A stretch of 64,000 nt of DNA from HXMU1420-13 sp963691715 (lineage in GTDB: Bacteria; Bacteroidota; Rhodothermia; Balneolales; Balneolaceae): assembly GCA_963691715.1 (NCBI GenBank), contig OY829281.1, positions 2,294,001-2,358,000 on the forward strand. The letters are read 5' to 3'. Shown here piece after piece: positions 1 to 9,052 of the stretch (the first letter of the stretch is position 1; the number at the start of each line of letters is the position of its first letter). The position numbers and the translations under genes were made by a program. The notes below the pieces were generated by a model. The model was not told where the DNA came from, did no database searches, and saw only the letters and a list, made by a program, of their open reading frames with translations.

Positions 1-429
1 TTGATACCAAATATCTATTTGTATCATTAGAAAAACCAACCAAGTGAAATTGTAGATGAAATTTACTGGATGGAGAAAGCTTATTATTATTAAATGCTTA
101 GATAACTTTTTTAGTGGAAATCCAAATCCTAGTAATTTTCTATTCTCTTGTATATTAAGGAGTCTAAGATTTGTAAATGAAAAATGCATTATCCAATAAG
201 TATTTGCAAAAACTAAAAGTATAAAGGAATACACTTCTGGTGTTAACCAAGGAATTTGGCTAGACATCCAAGGGTCACTATCCATTAAAACAACTACCAC
301 AGCTGTTCCAATCAAATTAATGAGCATCACCCCTAGAAAAAGGATATACCCGATCATCAATATTATCTGAAACTTATTCAGGTTGGATAAAAAAATGCGC
401 CAATTTAACGTAAGGAGCTTTACAAACAT
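1..429 (-). CDS. Multi-spanning membrane protein, N-terminal 143 residues (partial)
   Basis: The minus-strand frame is open from an ATG at 429 to the window edge with no stop, so only the N-terminal 143 residues are present. The N-terminus is basic (MFVKLLTLNWRIFLSNLNK) and is followed by at least three hydrophobic stretches at roughly residues 22-48, 65-85 and 112-138, so this is an integral membrane protein. The arrangement resembles the membrane subunit of a Bacteroidota ABC exporter, but no decisive motif is visible and the function is left open. It ends 57 bases before the 3' end of uvrA on the same strand. Confidence 0.6.
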   Translation of the reverse strand, partial: MFVKLLTLNWRIFLSNLNKFQIILMIGYILFLGVMLINLIGTAVVVVLMDSDPWMSSQIPWLTPEVYSFILLVFANTYWIMHFSFTNLRLLNIQENRKLLGFGFPLKKLSKHLIIISFLHPVNFIYNFTWLVFLMIQIDIWYQ

Positions 430-486
430 ATTGGAATTAAGTGTTTACAATGATCAATAAATCTAGAGTACCTCAATTATTATAAA

Positions 487-3300
487 TTATTTTGAAATAT
501 ATTCCTTCAAAAACCTTCCAGTATGACTTTCTTCTACGTTCATGATATCTTCAGGAGTTCCCGTTGCAACAATTTGTCCGCCACCAAAGCCTCCTTCGGG
601 TCCAACATCAATAATCCAATCTGCACATTTAATCACATCTAAGTTGTGTTCTATTATAATCACGGAGTGACCTGCATTCACAAGTTCATTAAATGCATCT
701 AGAAGTTTTGCAATATCTTCGAAATGGAGACCCGTTGTTGGCTCATCAAAGAAATAAAGAGTATGTTCGGTAGAAGTTTTACTCAAAAATCGAGCTAATT
801 TAACACGTTGTGCCTCTCCACCTGATAGAGTGGTTGCCGATTGGCCAAGCTTTAAGTAACCGAGTCCAACATCTTCTAATGGCTCCAGTCTATTAACAAT
901 CGTTTTCTCATCAACAAAAAAATCGAGTGCTTCAGAAATAGGCATCTCCAGTACATCATGGATGTTTTGTCCGCGATACTTTACATTCAATACATCTTTT
1001 CTGTACCGTGTTCCATTACATACTTCACAGGTAAGTTCAATATCTGCCATGAACTGCATTTCTATTTTTTGGACACCCTCACCTTGGCAGGTTTCACAAC
1101 GGCCCCCAGGCACATTAAAGGAAAAATGACCTGCGGTATAACCCATAATTTTAGCTTGTCGAGTAGAAGCAAAAACATCTCGAATACCATCAAAAGCTTT
1201 GGTGTAGGTTGCAGGGTTCGACCTTGTTGAGCGTCCGATAGGGCTTTGATCTACCATCTCAACATTATGAACTGCACTTATTCCATATAAATCTCTAAAT
1301 TTTCCAACTTTTTGATTATAAGTGCCAATATGCTTTTTTATACCTGCATATAACGTATCGTGCACAAGGGTAGACTTTCCAGAACCAGAAACCCCAGTAA
1401 CTACCAGCATTTTACCCAGTGGAAACTCAATATTAATATTTTTGAGATTGTGTTCGCTAGCTCCTTCTAAGGTGATTTTTTTTCCATTCCCTTTTCTACG
1501 ATTAGATGGTAAAGGGATTTCTTTACGACCACTTAAAAACTTACCGGTTAGCGTATTCGCTTCCAAAATATTTTCATAGGAACCTGCATACACAATTTCA
1601 CCGCCGTGGACGCCTGCAAAGGGACCAATATCTAAAATATTATCTGCAGCCTTCATCATTTCAGGGTCATGTTCAACAACAAGTACCGTATTACCAATAT
1701 TTCGGAGGGACACTAAAATTTTTATTAGTCGATCATTATCTCGAGGGTGTAATCCAATGGTAGGTTCATCCAACACATACATACTGCCGATTAATGAACT
1801 ACCTAAGGCATTTGCAAGATTAATTCGTTGGGATTCACCGCCACTGAGTGTATTCGCAAGGCGATCTAAGGTGAGATAATCAAGGCCAACTTCATCTAAA
1901 AACCGCAATCGTTTTTGAATTTCATATAAAATCTGTCCTGCAACCTCTTGCTCAAAAGGTGAGAGTTTTAATTCATCAAAATAAGTCCGCGCATGACCAA
2001 TGGTTAGTTCAGAAACTTCTCCTGCATGCATATCTCCAACTTTTATATACTGGGCATCTTTGCGGATGCGATACCCCTCACATTCAGGACATCGACTATA
2101 TCCGCGATATCTAGAATAAAGCACTCTCATATGCACTTTATAATTTTGTGCTTTTACTTCATCGAAAAATTTCCAAATACCAATATATTCGTCCTTTCCC
2201 CGCCATATTATATTCTGGACATCTTTTGATAACTCTCGGTAAGGAATGTCAATGGGAATTTTCTCTCTAGCTGCAACTCGTATCAAATCCTTTAAATTTG
2301 CGCTGAATTTAGGAGTATTGAACGGTGCAATAGCATTATTTCGGATACTTAAATCATGATTTGGAATCACGAGGTCTTCATCAATTCCTGTGACCTTACC
2401 GAATCCCTCACATTTAGGGCATGCACCAAATGGATTATTGAAAGAGAACATTTGAGGAGTAGGTTCTACAAATTCCATTCCGTCCATTTCAAATCTCTCT
2501 GAAAATGCTAATTCATGTCCATTTCTAATTTTTATGGAGCACCTTCCAGCACCTTCTCGAAAGGCTGTTTCTAGAGAATCAGCGATTCTACTAATTGTTG
2601 CCTCATCATCTTTTAATACTAGACGATCTATGAGTACTCTATAGTCTTTTGTTTTAAATTTCTTTAGGTCAATTGAATCAGAGGTGAGATCAATAACAGA
2701 TTCATCTTTGCTATTCAATAATCGAGTTAACCCTTTCTCTTTGAGAACCCGGAATTCGTCGTCTAATTTTGTTTTTTGATGATGAGGAATGGCATATAAG
2801 ATATAGAAGCGGGCTCCTTCTTCTTGGGTATCAAATAACTCTTTGATTACAGTTCGAGGCGAATCTTTTTTTACAGGTTTCCCAGATATTGGAGAATAGG
2901 TAATACCAATTCGAGCAAAGAGTAGACGAATATAATCATAGATTTCAGTTGTAGTCCCAACCGTTGATCGTGGATTGGAGGTACTTGTTTTTTGCTGTAT
3001 GGCCATTGCAGGCGAAATACCTTGCATGAAATCTACATCGGGTTTGTCCATTCGTTCAAGAAATTGACGTGCATAGCTTGAAAGACTTTCTACATATCTA
3101 CGCTGTCCTTCGGCATAAATAGTATCGAATGCAAGGCTAGATTTACCAGAACCAGAAACCCCAGTAACTACGGTAAGTTTATTTCTGGGTATGATAACAT
3201 CCACATTTTTTAAATTATGAGTACGAGCCCCTTTTATGATGATTGGGCGTTCTTCGGCTTTTTTAGAATTTTCTTTAGAAACAGTAGAGGAGTTGGCCAT
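487..3300 (-). CDS. uvrA: Excinuclease ABC subunit UvrA
   Basis: UvrA is the damage-recognition ATPase of nucleotide excision repair; it loads UvrB on lesions. The 937-residue length is normal for the family. Two ABC ATPase modules are visible: Walker A GVSGSGKSS at residues 47-55 and GVSGSGKST near residue 633, each followed later by an LSGGE signature (NTLSGGESQR and TTLSGGEAQR) and a Walker B ending in DEPT. Zinc-finger cysteine pairs are present (CPKCEGFG/CPECEGYR in the first half, CETCQGEG/CEVCNGTR in the second). The start ATG at 3300 leaves an 18-residue polar N-terminal extension before the conserved PIIIKGARTHNLKN. comEC lies upstream on the same strand, 88 bases away. Confidence 0.97.
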   Translation of the reverse strand: MANSSTVSKENSKKAEERPIIIKGARTHNLKNVDVIIPRNKLTVVTGVSGSGKSSLAFDTIYAEGQRRYVESLSSYARQFLERMDKPDVDFMQGISPAMAIQQKTSTSNPRSTVGTTTEIYDYIRLLFARIGITYSPISGKPVKKDSPRTVIKELFDTQEEGARFYILYAIPHHQKTKLDDEFRVLKEKGLTRLLNSKDESVIDLTSDSIDLKKFKTKDYRVLIDRLVLKDDEATISRIADSLETAFREGAGRCSIKIRNGHELAFSERFEMDGMEFVEPTPQMFSFNNPFGACPKCEGFGKVTGIDEDLVIPNHDLSIRNNAIAPFNTPKFSANLKDLIRVAAREKIPIDIPYRELSKDVQNIIWRGKDEYIGIWKFFDEVKAQNYKVHMRVLYSRYRGYSRCPECEGYRIRKDAQYIKVGDMHAGEVSELTIGHARTYFDELKLSPFEQEVAGQILYEIQKRLRFLDEVGLDYLTLDRLANTLSGGESQRINLANALGSSLIGSMYVLDEPTIGLHPRDNDRLIKILVSLRNIGNTVLVVEHDPEMMKAADNILDIGPFAGVHGGEIVYAGSYENILEANTLTGKFLSGRKEIPLPSNRRKGNGKKITLEGASEHNLKNINIEFPLGKMLVVTGVSGSGKSTLVHDTLYAGIKKHIGTYNQKVGKFRDLYGISAVHNVEMVDQSPIGRSTRSNPATYTKAFDGIRDVFASTRQAKIMGYTAGHFSFNVPGGRCETCQGEGVQKIEMQFMADIELTCEVCNGTRYRKDVLNVKYRGQNIHDVLEMPISEALDFFVDEKTIVNRLEPLEDVGLGYLKLGQSATTLSGGEAQRVKLARFLSKTSTEHTLYFFDEPTTGLHFEDIAKLLDAFNELVNAGHSVIIIEHNLDVIKCADWIIDVGPEGGFGGGQIVATGTPEDIMNVEESHTGRFLKEYISK

Positions 3301-3388
3301 GCAGGAATCTGGATATTTCAGAATCTTAAATATACATCTTTATTTTTGCGTTCCCGTTACCATTTATTTAAAATTTCTATTCTTAAAA

Positions 3389-5794
3389 CTAATGCCATTT
3401 CTCTCTCCAGATGTTTGAACCATCCGACTTCAAAATCACTGCTTTGTCTCTGCTTGTAAATAGAAGTTCAGTTTCGGTGGTAAGTATTCTTTGTACTGCT
3501 TCTGGATGAGGGTGATTAAACCGATTTTTTTCTCCTAACGAAATAATGGAAATATCTGGAGTAGCTATGGCCATAAATTCATCTCCAGAACTAGTTCTGC
3601 TGCCATGATGACCAACTTTTAAGACATCAGTATTTAGGATATCTGAATAGTTTTTTACTATTCTCGTTTCCTGATCTTCTTCCGAATCTCCTGTAAATAA
3701 AAATTCAGTATCACCATAAATAATTTCCAATACAACAGAATGCTCATTCGGGTCGTCGTTAAAGCGCGCACCTTCTGGCGCAAGGACTAAAAAAAGAAGT
3801 GATTCATCAATCTCTAAGATAGTTCCAGCTTTTAACTCTACCACTTTGATTTCATTTTGTATAGCTGATTGAAGATATGATCGATACAGATTGGATTCAT
3901 ATTTAAACCCGGAGTTATAAATAACATCTATGTCGATGGATCCAATTAAATCCAACATTCCTCCAATATGATCGGCATGGGGATGGGAAAGTATTATTGC
4001 ATCAAGCTTGGTTATGTGTTCAGCTGCGAAGTGAGGGAGTAAAACAGATTTACCAGAACTGTAGCGAGGATTCCAAACACCTGTATCAATTAATACGTTA
4101 GAACCATTTGGAGTTTGGATCAATGCGGCATCTCCCTGTCCAACATCAAAATAAGTGATCGTTAGCGGAGTATGCTGAAAATGAGAAATAAGTTGTTGAC
4201 CCTGAATCACAATGATAAAAAATAAACCCATGATCAAAGCCTTCCATCTAATTGGAGGTATTCTTAGCGATGAAATAGCAAATACTATTGAAAGCCAACA
4301 TGGAAAAATCAACCATGTTTGTGAGGGTACTTTAAACCAAGACCATTCCCAAAATGAAACTGTTGTAACAAATTGATACATCCAGCTAAGAAAAAAATCC
4401 AATGGTAAACTAAGCCCATATCCTAAAACCTCAACACAAGTGTGTAGAATAGTACCTAAAATTGCCAAGGGAATAAATATTCCAAGAAAAGGCACAAATA
4501 AGGCGTTAGAGATAGGACTTATCAAAGATACTTCGCCAAAATAATAGGCTTGAAGTGGATACAAGCCAAGCTGAACAACGATAGAAACCAAAATTACCAT
4601 AATTGGTTTTGAATACCATCGAAATCGTATCCAATAAGGTATAAAATGTTGAATTATAGGAAGTATTAACAAGATGAGAAAAACTGCAGAAAATGAAAGC
4701 TGAAACCCGATGCTAAACAGATCATTTGGGTTGAGAATCAATAAAAAAATTGCAGCAGCAGCGGTAAGATTTATTGAATTTGGAGATTTGTTGTAGAGCT
4801 TCCCATAGGTTAAGAAAAGAGCCGTAGTAGATGCCCTCATTACCGAAGCCGAAAACCCGGTAAGTCCGGCATAGGCATATAGAATTAGTAACACAAATAT
4901 TAAACCAATAGTTTTGCCGTGTTTTATTCGTTTCATGAAGGGTAAAAGTACCCAAATGGGCGCAATGATGAATCCGACATGTAATCCTGAAACAGCCATT
5001 ATATGAGATAATCCAGTTCGTGAAAAAGCTTTTTTTGTCTCTTGGTCTAAGTCTTCTTTATGTCCTAGAAGTAGAGCTTTTGCTAATGGCTGATTTTTTT
5101 TAGAAAAATTTATCGCTATGATACTGGAGGTGAAATTTTGCCACCAATTCCAACTAACCCTAGTTTGATTATTGGATTGCTTCAAAAGATCATCCAAACG
5201 AAGTTGTACGTGAATATCTTTATTAGTGAGATATTTTTTGTAATCAAATTGATGAGGATTTCTTTTCTCTGAAATTGGGATTACCGTTGCCGAAAACAAC
5301 AGTGAATCACCTGGATTAATCTCTATAAAATCATCAAAAATAACACGTGCTTTATAACCCTCTTTTGAAGTGTTTTCTCCAAGCTTCGTTTCTAGGATGT
5401 ATACATCAGCACGTTGTTTTCCTTCTGCATTAAAAGAATAAGAGGTTATAATTCCATAAACGGTTACTGACTCCCAATACATCAAAGAAACTAATTCCTC
5501 GGTTTGTGATATAGTTTTATTTTGAGTGTGAATAGAAAAGCGTAGCCATCCAAAGGCAATGATTAAACACAGAAATAACACATTAGAAGATCGTGTAAGT
5601 TGGCCTAGAAACGATTTCGGATTTATCTTTCTTAAGATCCACGATAAGGTTATAAACAAGCAAAAAACTCCTAAAGGTAGATACAATCCCACCGAAAAAG
5701 CCTTCCCTAAAAGAATCCCAACCGTTAGAAAAATAACAATTCGTACTGCTGGATACCTAGAGAAAGGAAAAGTATATGATCCCTTTTCATACAT
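3389..5794 (-). CDS. comEC: ComEC/Rec2-type competence DNA channel
   Basis: ComEC forms the inner-membrane channel that takes up single-stranded DNA in natural transformation. The 801-residue protein has N-terminal membrane segments with a DUF4131-like soluble loop, a central Competence domain with many hydrophobic helices (including the typical GLSHIMAVSGLHVGF stretch), and a C-terminal metallo-beta-lactamase-like domain with the metal motif SHPHADHIGG near residue 602 and GHHGS further on. The protein therefore has the three-domain architecture and looks intact. The start at 5794 (MYEKGSYTF) is followed directly by the first membrane helix. It is transcribed divergently from the acyl operon that starts near 5.9 kb. 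Confidence 0.93.
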   Translation of the reverse strand: MYEKGSYTFPFSRYPAVRIVIFLTVGILLGKAFSVGLYLPLGVFCLFITLSWILRKINPKSFLGQLTRSSNVLFLCLIIAFGWLRFSIHTQNKTISQTEELVSLMYWESVTVYGIITSYSFNAEGKQRADVYILETKLGENTSKEGYKARVIFDDFIEINPGDSLLFSATVIPISEKRNPHQFDYKKYLTNKDIHVQLRLDDLLKQSNNQTRVSWNWWQNFTSSIIAINFSKKNQPLAKALLLGHKEDLDQETKKAFSRTGLSHIMAVSGLHVGFIIAPIWVLLPFMKRIKHGKTIGLIFVLLILYAYAGLTGFSASVMRASTTALFLTYGKLYNKSPNSINLTAAAAIFLLILNPNDLFSIGFQLSFSAVFLILLILPIIQHFIPYWIRFRWYSKPIMVILVSIVVQLGLYPLQAYYFGEVSLISPISNALFVPFLGIFIPLAILGTILHTCVEVLGYGLSLPLDFFLSWMYQFVTTVSFWEWSWFKVPSQTWLIFPCWLSIVFAISSLRIPPIRWKALIMGLFFIIVIQGQQLISHFQHTPLTITYFDVGQGDAALIQTPNGSNVLIDTGVWNPRYSSGKSVLLPHFAAEHITKLDAIILSHPHADHIGGMLDLIGSIDIDVIYNSGFKYESNLYRSYLQSAIQNEIKVVELKAGTILEIDESLLFLVLAPEGARFNDDPNEHSVVLEIIYGDTEFLFTGDSEEDQETRIVKNYSDILNTDVLKVGHHGSRTSSGDEFMAIATPDISIISLGEKNRFNHPHPEAVQRILTTETELLFTSRDKAVILKSDGSNIWREKWH

Positions 5795-5861
5795 ATTTGT
5801 AAGACTCCCTTCAGATACATTCCTTACAAAATTTGTTAACTTATTTTTTAATTATATCTAC

Positions 5862-5869
5862 TATCTTTG
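5862..5869 (+). promoter_or_regulatory. Promoter -7 box for the acyl operon
   Basis: TATCTTTG matches the Bacteroidota sigma-A -7 consensus TAnnTTTG. It lies in the 102-base space between the divergent comEC and the first gene of the acyl operon. Transcription would start near 5875, giving a short leader before the candidate start codons at 5897-5918. A clear TTG -33 element at the ideal spacing is not seen (nearest at 5833). Confidence 0.5.
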
Positions 5870-5896
5870 TAAGTAATTTCAATTCATTAGGGTATC

Positions 5897-7048
5897 ATTA
5901 ACGAACAACAAGGCATAATTACCAAAGAAGTACAAACGAAAAAAGAACTCAAGGCCTTCGTAGAATTTCCATTTAGGCTATATAGAGATCATAATTGTTG
6001 GGTACCACCTATCATAAAGGATGAGATAGATACATTTAATCCAAAAAAAAATCCTTCTTTTGAAGGGGCTGAAGCAAAGCTTTGGTTGGCATTTAAGAAT
6101 GATAACATAGTTGGCCGAATAGCAGGTATAAAACATGGTCAGGAATTTGAAGAAAAGAAACTTGTTCGATTTGGTTGGATCGATTTTATAGATAACCAAC
6201 ATGTAAGCCATAAATTGATAGAATCTGTTGAATCATGGGCTATAAATCTTGGTGCAAAGGCTATCCATGGACCACTAGGTTTTAGTGATATGGATTTTGA
6301 GGGACTTCTTGTTGAAGGATTTGATTCAATGGCTACCATTGCTACCATTTACAACTATCCGTATTACAAAGAACATCTAGAACATTTAGGCTTTAACAAA
6401 GCGGCTGACTGGATTGAGCTAGAAGGTGAATTTGAGAGAAATATTGATAAAAAATTTTCTAGAGCAGCACATTTTTTATCAGAAAGATTTCACATAGAAC
6501 CCATAGTTCTCAATAATTCTAAGGATATTCAGTTTTATGGAATGAAGATGTTTGAGGTCATCAATAAAGCCTATTCAGACTTATACGGATTTTACCCCCT
6601 TAGAAAGAGTGAATCCTCTTATATAGTTAAAAAGTATTTATCCTATGTAAAGCCAAAACATCTTTCTTTTATTAAGAATGACAAAGGTGAATTAATTGCA
6701 TTTGGTATAACAATGCCTTCTCTATCAACATCTTTTCAGAAAGCAAAAGGACACCTTTTTCCATTTGGGATAGTTCATATAGTTAAGGCGTTATTATTTA
6801 ATAAAAATTTTGATCTATACCTGATTGGAGTACATCCAGATTATATGAATACAGGTGCAATTAGTTTGGTATTCTATGAGATTTGGAAAAATTTAAAAAG
6901 TCTAAACGTAAAAAGAATTAGAGCAAATCCAGTTCTAGATAAAAATGAAAGAATGATCAGTTTATGGAAGTCAATTACAAAATCAAAAGGTCTGAATTTT
7001 AGTGATCATATCATTAAAAGAAGAAGATGCTTTATAAAACCAATCTGA
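5897..7048 (+). CDS. GNAT-like N-acyltransferase, non-canonical start codon
   Basis: A GNAT-fold acyltransferase of about 380 residues, of the family with an N-terminal FPFRLYRD...WVPPI motif (about residues 25-42 here) followed by VGRIAGI and, near the C-terminus, GVHPDYMNTG and RANPVLDKNERM. The substrate is unknown. The first ATG/GTG/TTG in frame is TTG at 6086, but this would delete the conserved FPFRLYRD/WVPPI block. The frame is open back to a TAG at 5888 and contains only ATC 5894, ATT 5897, ATA 5915 and ATT 5918 as weak start candidates; both ATT codons have a purine run (AGGG, AAGG) four bases upstream. The start given here is therefore tentative. It is the first gene of an operon with a dehydratase, ketosynthase, ACP and glycosyltransferase, so an acyl-ACP donor is plausible. 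Confidence 0.7.
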   Translation: MNEQQGIITKEVQTKKELKAFVEFPFRLYRDHNCWVPPIIKDEIDTFNPKKNPSFEGAEAKLWLAFKNDNIVGRIAGIKHGQEFEEKKLVRFGWIDFIDNQHVSHKLIESVESWAINLGAKAIHGPLGFSDMDFEGLLVEGFDSMATIATIYNYPYYKEHLEHLGFNKAADWIELEGEFERNIDKKFSRAAHFLSERFHIEPIVLNNSKDIQFYGMKMFEVINKAYSDLYGFYPLRKSESSYIVKKYLSYVKPKHLSFIKNDKGELIAFGITMPSLSTSFQKAKGHLFPFGIVHIVKALLFNKNFDLYLIGVHPDYMNTGAISLVFYEIWKNLKSLNVKRIRANPVLDKNERMISLWKSITKSKGLNFSDHIIKRRRCFIKPI

Positions 7049-7049
7049 T

Positions 7050-7526
7050 ATGGTAGACAATATCCTTCATCAAAATATCTTGGCAGCGATTCCCCATCGC
7101 GCTCCATTTAGATTTATTGATGAAATTATCGACGTGAATGAGAGTAAAAGTGTAGGTACTTATCGATTCAAAAAAGAAGAGTTCTTTTATAGTGGTCATT
7201 TCCCAGAAATACCGATTACTCCGAGCGTTATTTTGGTGGAAACAATGGCGCAAATAGGATTAATACCTCTTGGTATGGTAAATTTACTTAAAGAAAAACC
7301 AGAACAAGATTTCGACCAAATTACGCCTATTTTCACCGATTCAAATGTAACGTTCAAAAAAGTTGTTTATCCAGAAACAAGAGTTACTGTTGAAGCAGAA
7401 AATATTTATTTTCGTTTAAACAGATTGAAAGCCAAAGTAAAGTTACACGATGAGAAAGGACATATATGTTGTTCTGGTATACTTTCTGGTGTATTTGTAT
7501 CAAATGAGAAAATAAATTTTGAATAA
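7050..7526 (+). CDS. FabZ-like 3-hydroxyacyl-ACP dehydratase
   Basis: Hot-dog fold protein of 158 residues related to FabZ, which removes water from 3-hydroxyacyl-ACP. The catalytic pair is recognisable: His50 in SGHFPEIPITPS and Glu64 in LVETMAQIG, preceded by PHRAPFRFIDEI. FabZ normally has HFPGxPxxPGV; here both glycines are changed (HFPEIPITPSV), so substrate preference may be altered. It starts one base after the acyltransferase stop and overlaps the downstream ketosynthase by eight bases, a sign of translational coupling. Probably a pathway-specific dehydratase, not the housekeeping FabZ. Confidence 0.85.
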   Translation: MVDNILHQNILAAIPHRAPFRFIDEIIDVNESKSVGTYRFKKEEFFYSGHFPEIPITPSVILVETMAQIGLIPLGMVNLLKEKPEQDFDQITPIFTDSNVTFKKVVYPETRVTVEAENIYFRLNRLKAKVKLHDEKGHICCSGILSGVFVSNEKINFE

Positions 7527-8808
7527 TAGAGTAGTTATCACTGGTCTTGGAGTAGTAGCTCCTAATGGTACGGGCATTGAAACATTTAATAAAGCCATAA
7601 GAAGTGGAAAATCAGGGGTTAGTTTTGATGAGTCTCTAGCTCATTTAAATTTTCAATGCAAGGTATCGGCCCGGCCAGAAATAGATATTGATAAGCTAAA
7701 GGAAATTCTACCCAAGGGATTATTTGTTAAGCTTGAAAATAAAGCAATGAAATATGCTTGTATAGCTGGTCATGAAGCTTGGTCGGATGCAGGCTTACCT
7801 TTTAAAGAAAAGAATGAAAATCCTGACTGGGATAATGGCGTAGTATTTGGGGTAGGAAATTTAGCGTTAGGAGAATTTTTAGGCGATATTTTCGAAAAAA
7901 TTATATCTGGAAATCCACGAAAAATTGGATCAAGAATTGTTGAACAAACAATGAATAGTGGTGCGGTTACTTATTTAAATGGAATGATAGGATTTGGAAA
8001 TATTGCAACAGCGAATTCAACCGCATGTGCAACAGGGACAGAAGCTGTAATATTGGGGTATGAACGCATAAAAATGGGGAAAGCTAAACGTATGTTATGC
8101 GGTAGTACAGAAAGTGAGGGTAAATATGTGTGGAGCGGTTTTGAAGCTCTTCGTATAATCTGCTCCGATTCTAATGATGAACCTGAGAGAGCTTCAAGGC
8201 CAATGTCAGCTGACTCGGCAGGTTTTGTTCCAGGAACAGGCTCAGGGGCATTAGTATTAGAATCGCTTGATAGTGCCATAGAACGTAACGCAAAAATATA
8301 TGCGGAAATCGTAGGATCCGATATCGTGAATGGAGGTCAAAGAAATGGTGGTTCCATTACTGCAAACAATCCAGATGGAACGATAAGAGCAATCAAGAAT
8401 TCCTTAAAAGAAGCAAAAATATCAGGGGATGATATTGACCTCATTTGTGGACATCTAACATCAACCATAGGCGATTACAGAGAAATAGATGCTTGGACAA
8501 AAGCTTTAGAAAGACAAGGGGATGACTTTCCGAGAATAAACACTATGAAGTCAATGATCGGGCATTGCCTGGGTGCTTCTGGTTCCATTGAACTTGTTGC
8601 AGCTTGTTTACAAATGTATCATCAATATGCACATCCAAATATAAATATTCATAACTTACATCCTAAGATTGTCGAATTAATTAGTGAAAATGCAATAAAC
8701 TATTCGTCAAAAGAGTTGCCAATGAATTATTTAATAAAAGCAAGTCTTGGCTTCGGAGACGTGAACAGTTGTATTATTTTAAAGAAGTGGGATGCTCATG
8801 AGCAGTGA
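7519..8808 (+). CDS. Beta-ketoacyl-ACP synthase (KAS II type)
   Basis: Condensing enzyme of 429 residues of the FabF/KAS II family, which extends acyl-ACP with malonyl-ACP. The catalytic Cys-His-His triad is intact: Cys170 in NSTACATGTEA, His312 in CGHLTSTIGD and His349 in SMIGHCLGASG. The family motif around the first His is usually HGTST; here it is GHLTST, a mark of a diverged member. The start is a TTG at 7519 inside the end of the dehydratase gene, giving the canonical N-terminus NNRVVITGLGVVAPNG. It belongs to the acyl operon and probably works with the adjacent ACP. Confidence 0.9.
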   Translation: MNNRVVITGLGVVAPNGTGIETFNKAIRSGKSGVSFDESLAHLNFQCKVSARPEIDIDKLKEILPKGLFVKLENKAMKYACIAGHEAWSDAGLPFKEKNENPDWDNGVVFGVGNLALGEFLGDIFEKIISGNPRKIGSRIVEQTMNSGAVTYLNGMIGFGNIATANSTACATGTEAVILGYERIKMGKAKRMLCGSTESEGKYVWSGFEALRIICSDSNDEPERASRPMSADSAGFVPGTGSGALVLESLDSAIERNAKIYAEIVGSDIVNGGQRNGGSITANNPDGTIRAIKNSLKEAKISGDDIDLICGHLTSTIGDYREIDAWTKALERQGDDFPRINTMKSMIGHCLGASGSIELVAACLQMYHQYAHPNINIHNLHPKIVELISENAINYSSKELPMNYLIKASLGFGDVNSCIILKKWDAHEQ

Positions 8809-9052
8809 AATTATTGGGAAACTAAAATCAATCATACAGCCTTATTTAGATGAGGATGAAGTTGATGTTAATGAAATAAAGCTACACTCCAATCTAATCC
8901 AAGATTTAGGTCTAGATTCTTTTTATGTGATCGATTTAATTATCGATATCGAAACAGAATTTGATATAACCATAGACAACGACCAAATTAGCCAATTTGA
9001 AACAGTAGAAAGTGTAGTGAGGGTGATTGAAGAAAAAATGGCGGAAAAGTGA
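8792..9052 (+). CDS. Acyl carrier protein
   Basis: Small acidic carrier protein of 86 residues. The phosphopantetheine attachment Ser43 lies in DLGLDSFYVIDLIIDIE, the usual DSL-like motif with F in place of L. It starts inside the end of the ketosynthase gene; ATG 8792 and ATG 8798 are both possible. The four-base overlap (GTGA) with the glycosyltransferase points to coupled translation. Being pathway-embedded, it is probably a dedicated carrier and not the fatty-acid AcpP. Confidence 0.92.
   Translation: MLMSSEIIGKLKSIIQPYLDEDEVDVNEIKLHSNLIQDLGLDSFYVIDLIIDIETEFDITIDNDQISQFETVESVVRVIEEKMAEK

Noticed and set aside
5978..6211. Minus-strand reading frame opposite the acyltransferase
   Set aside because: Lies antisense to conserved coding sequence and has the composition of a shadow frame.
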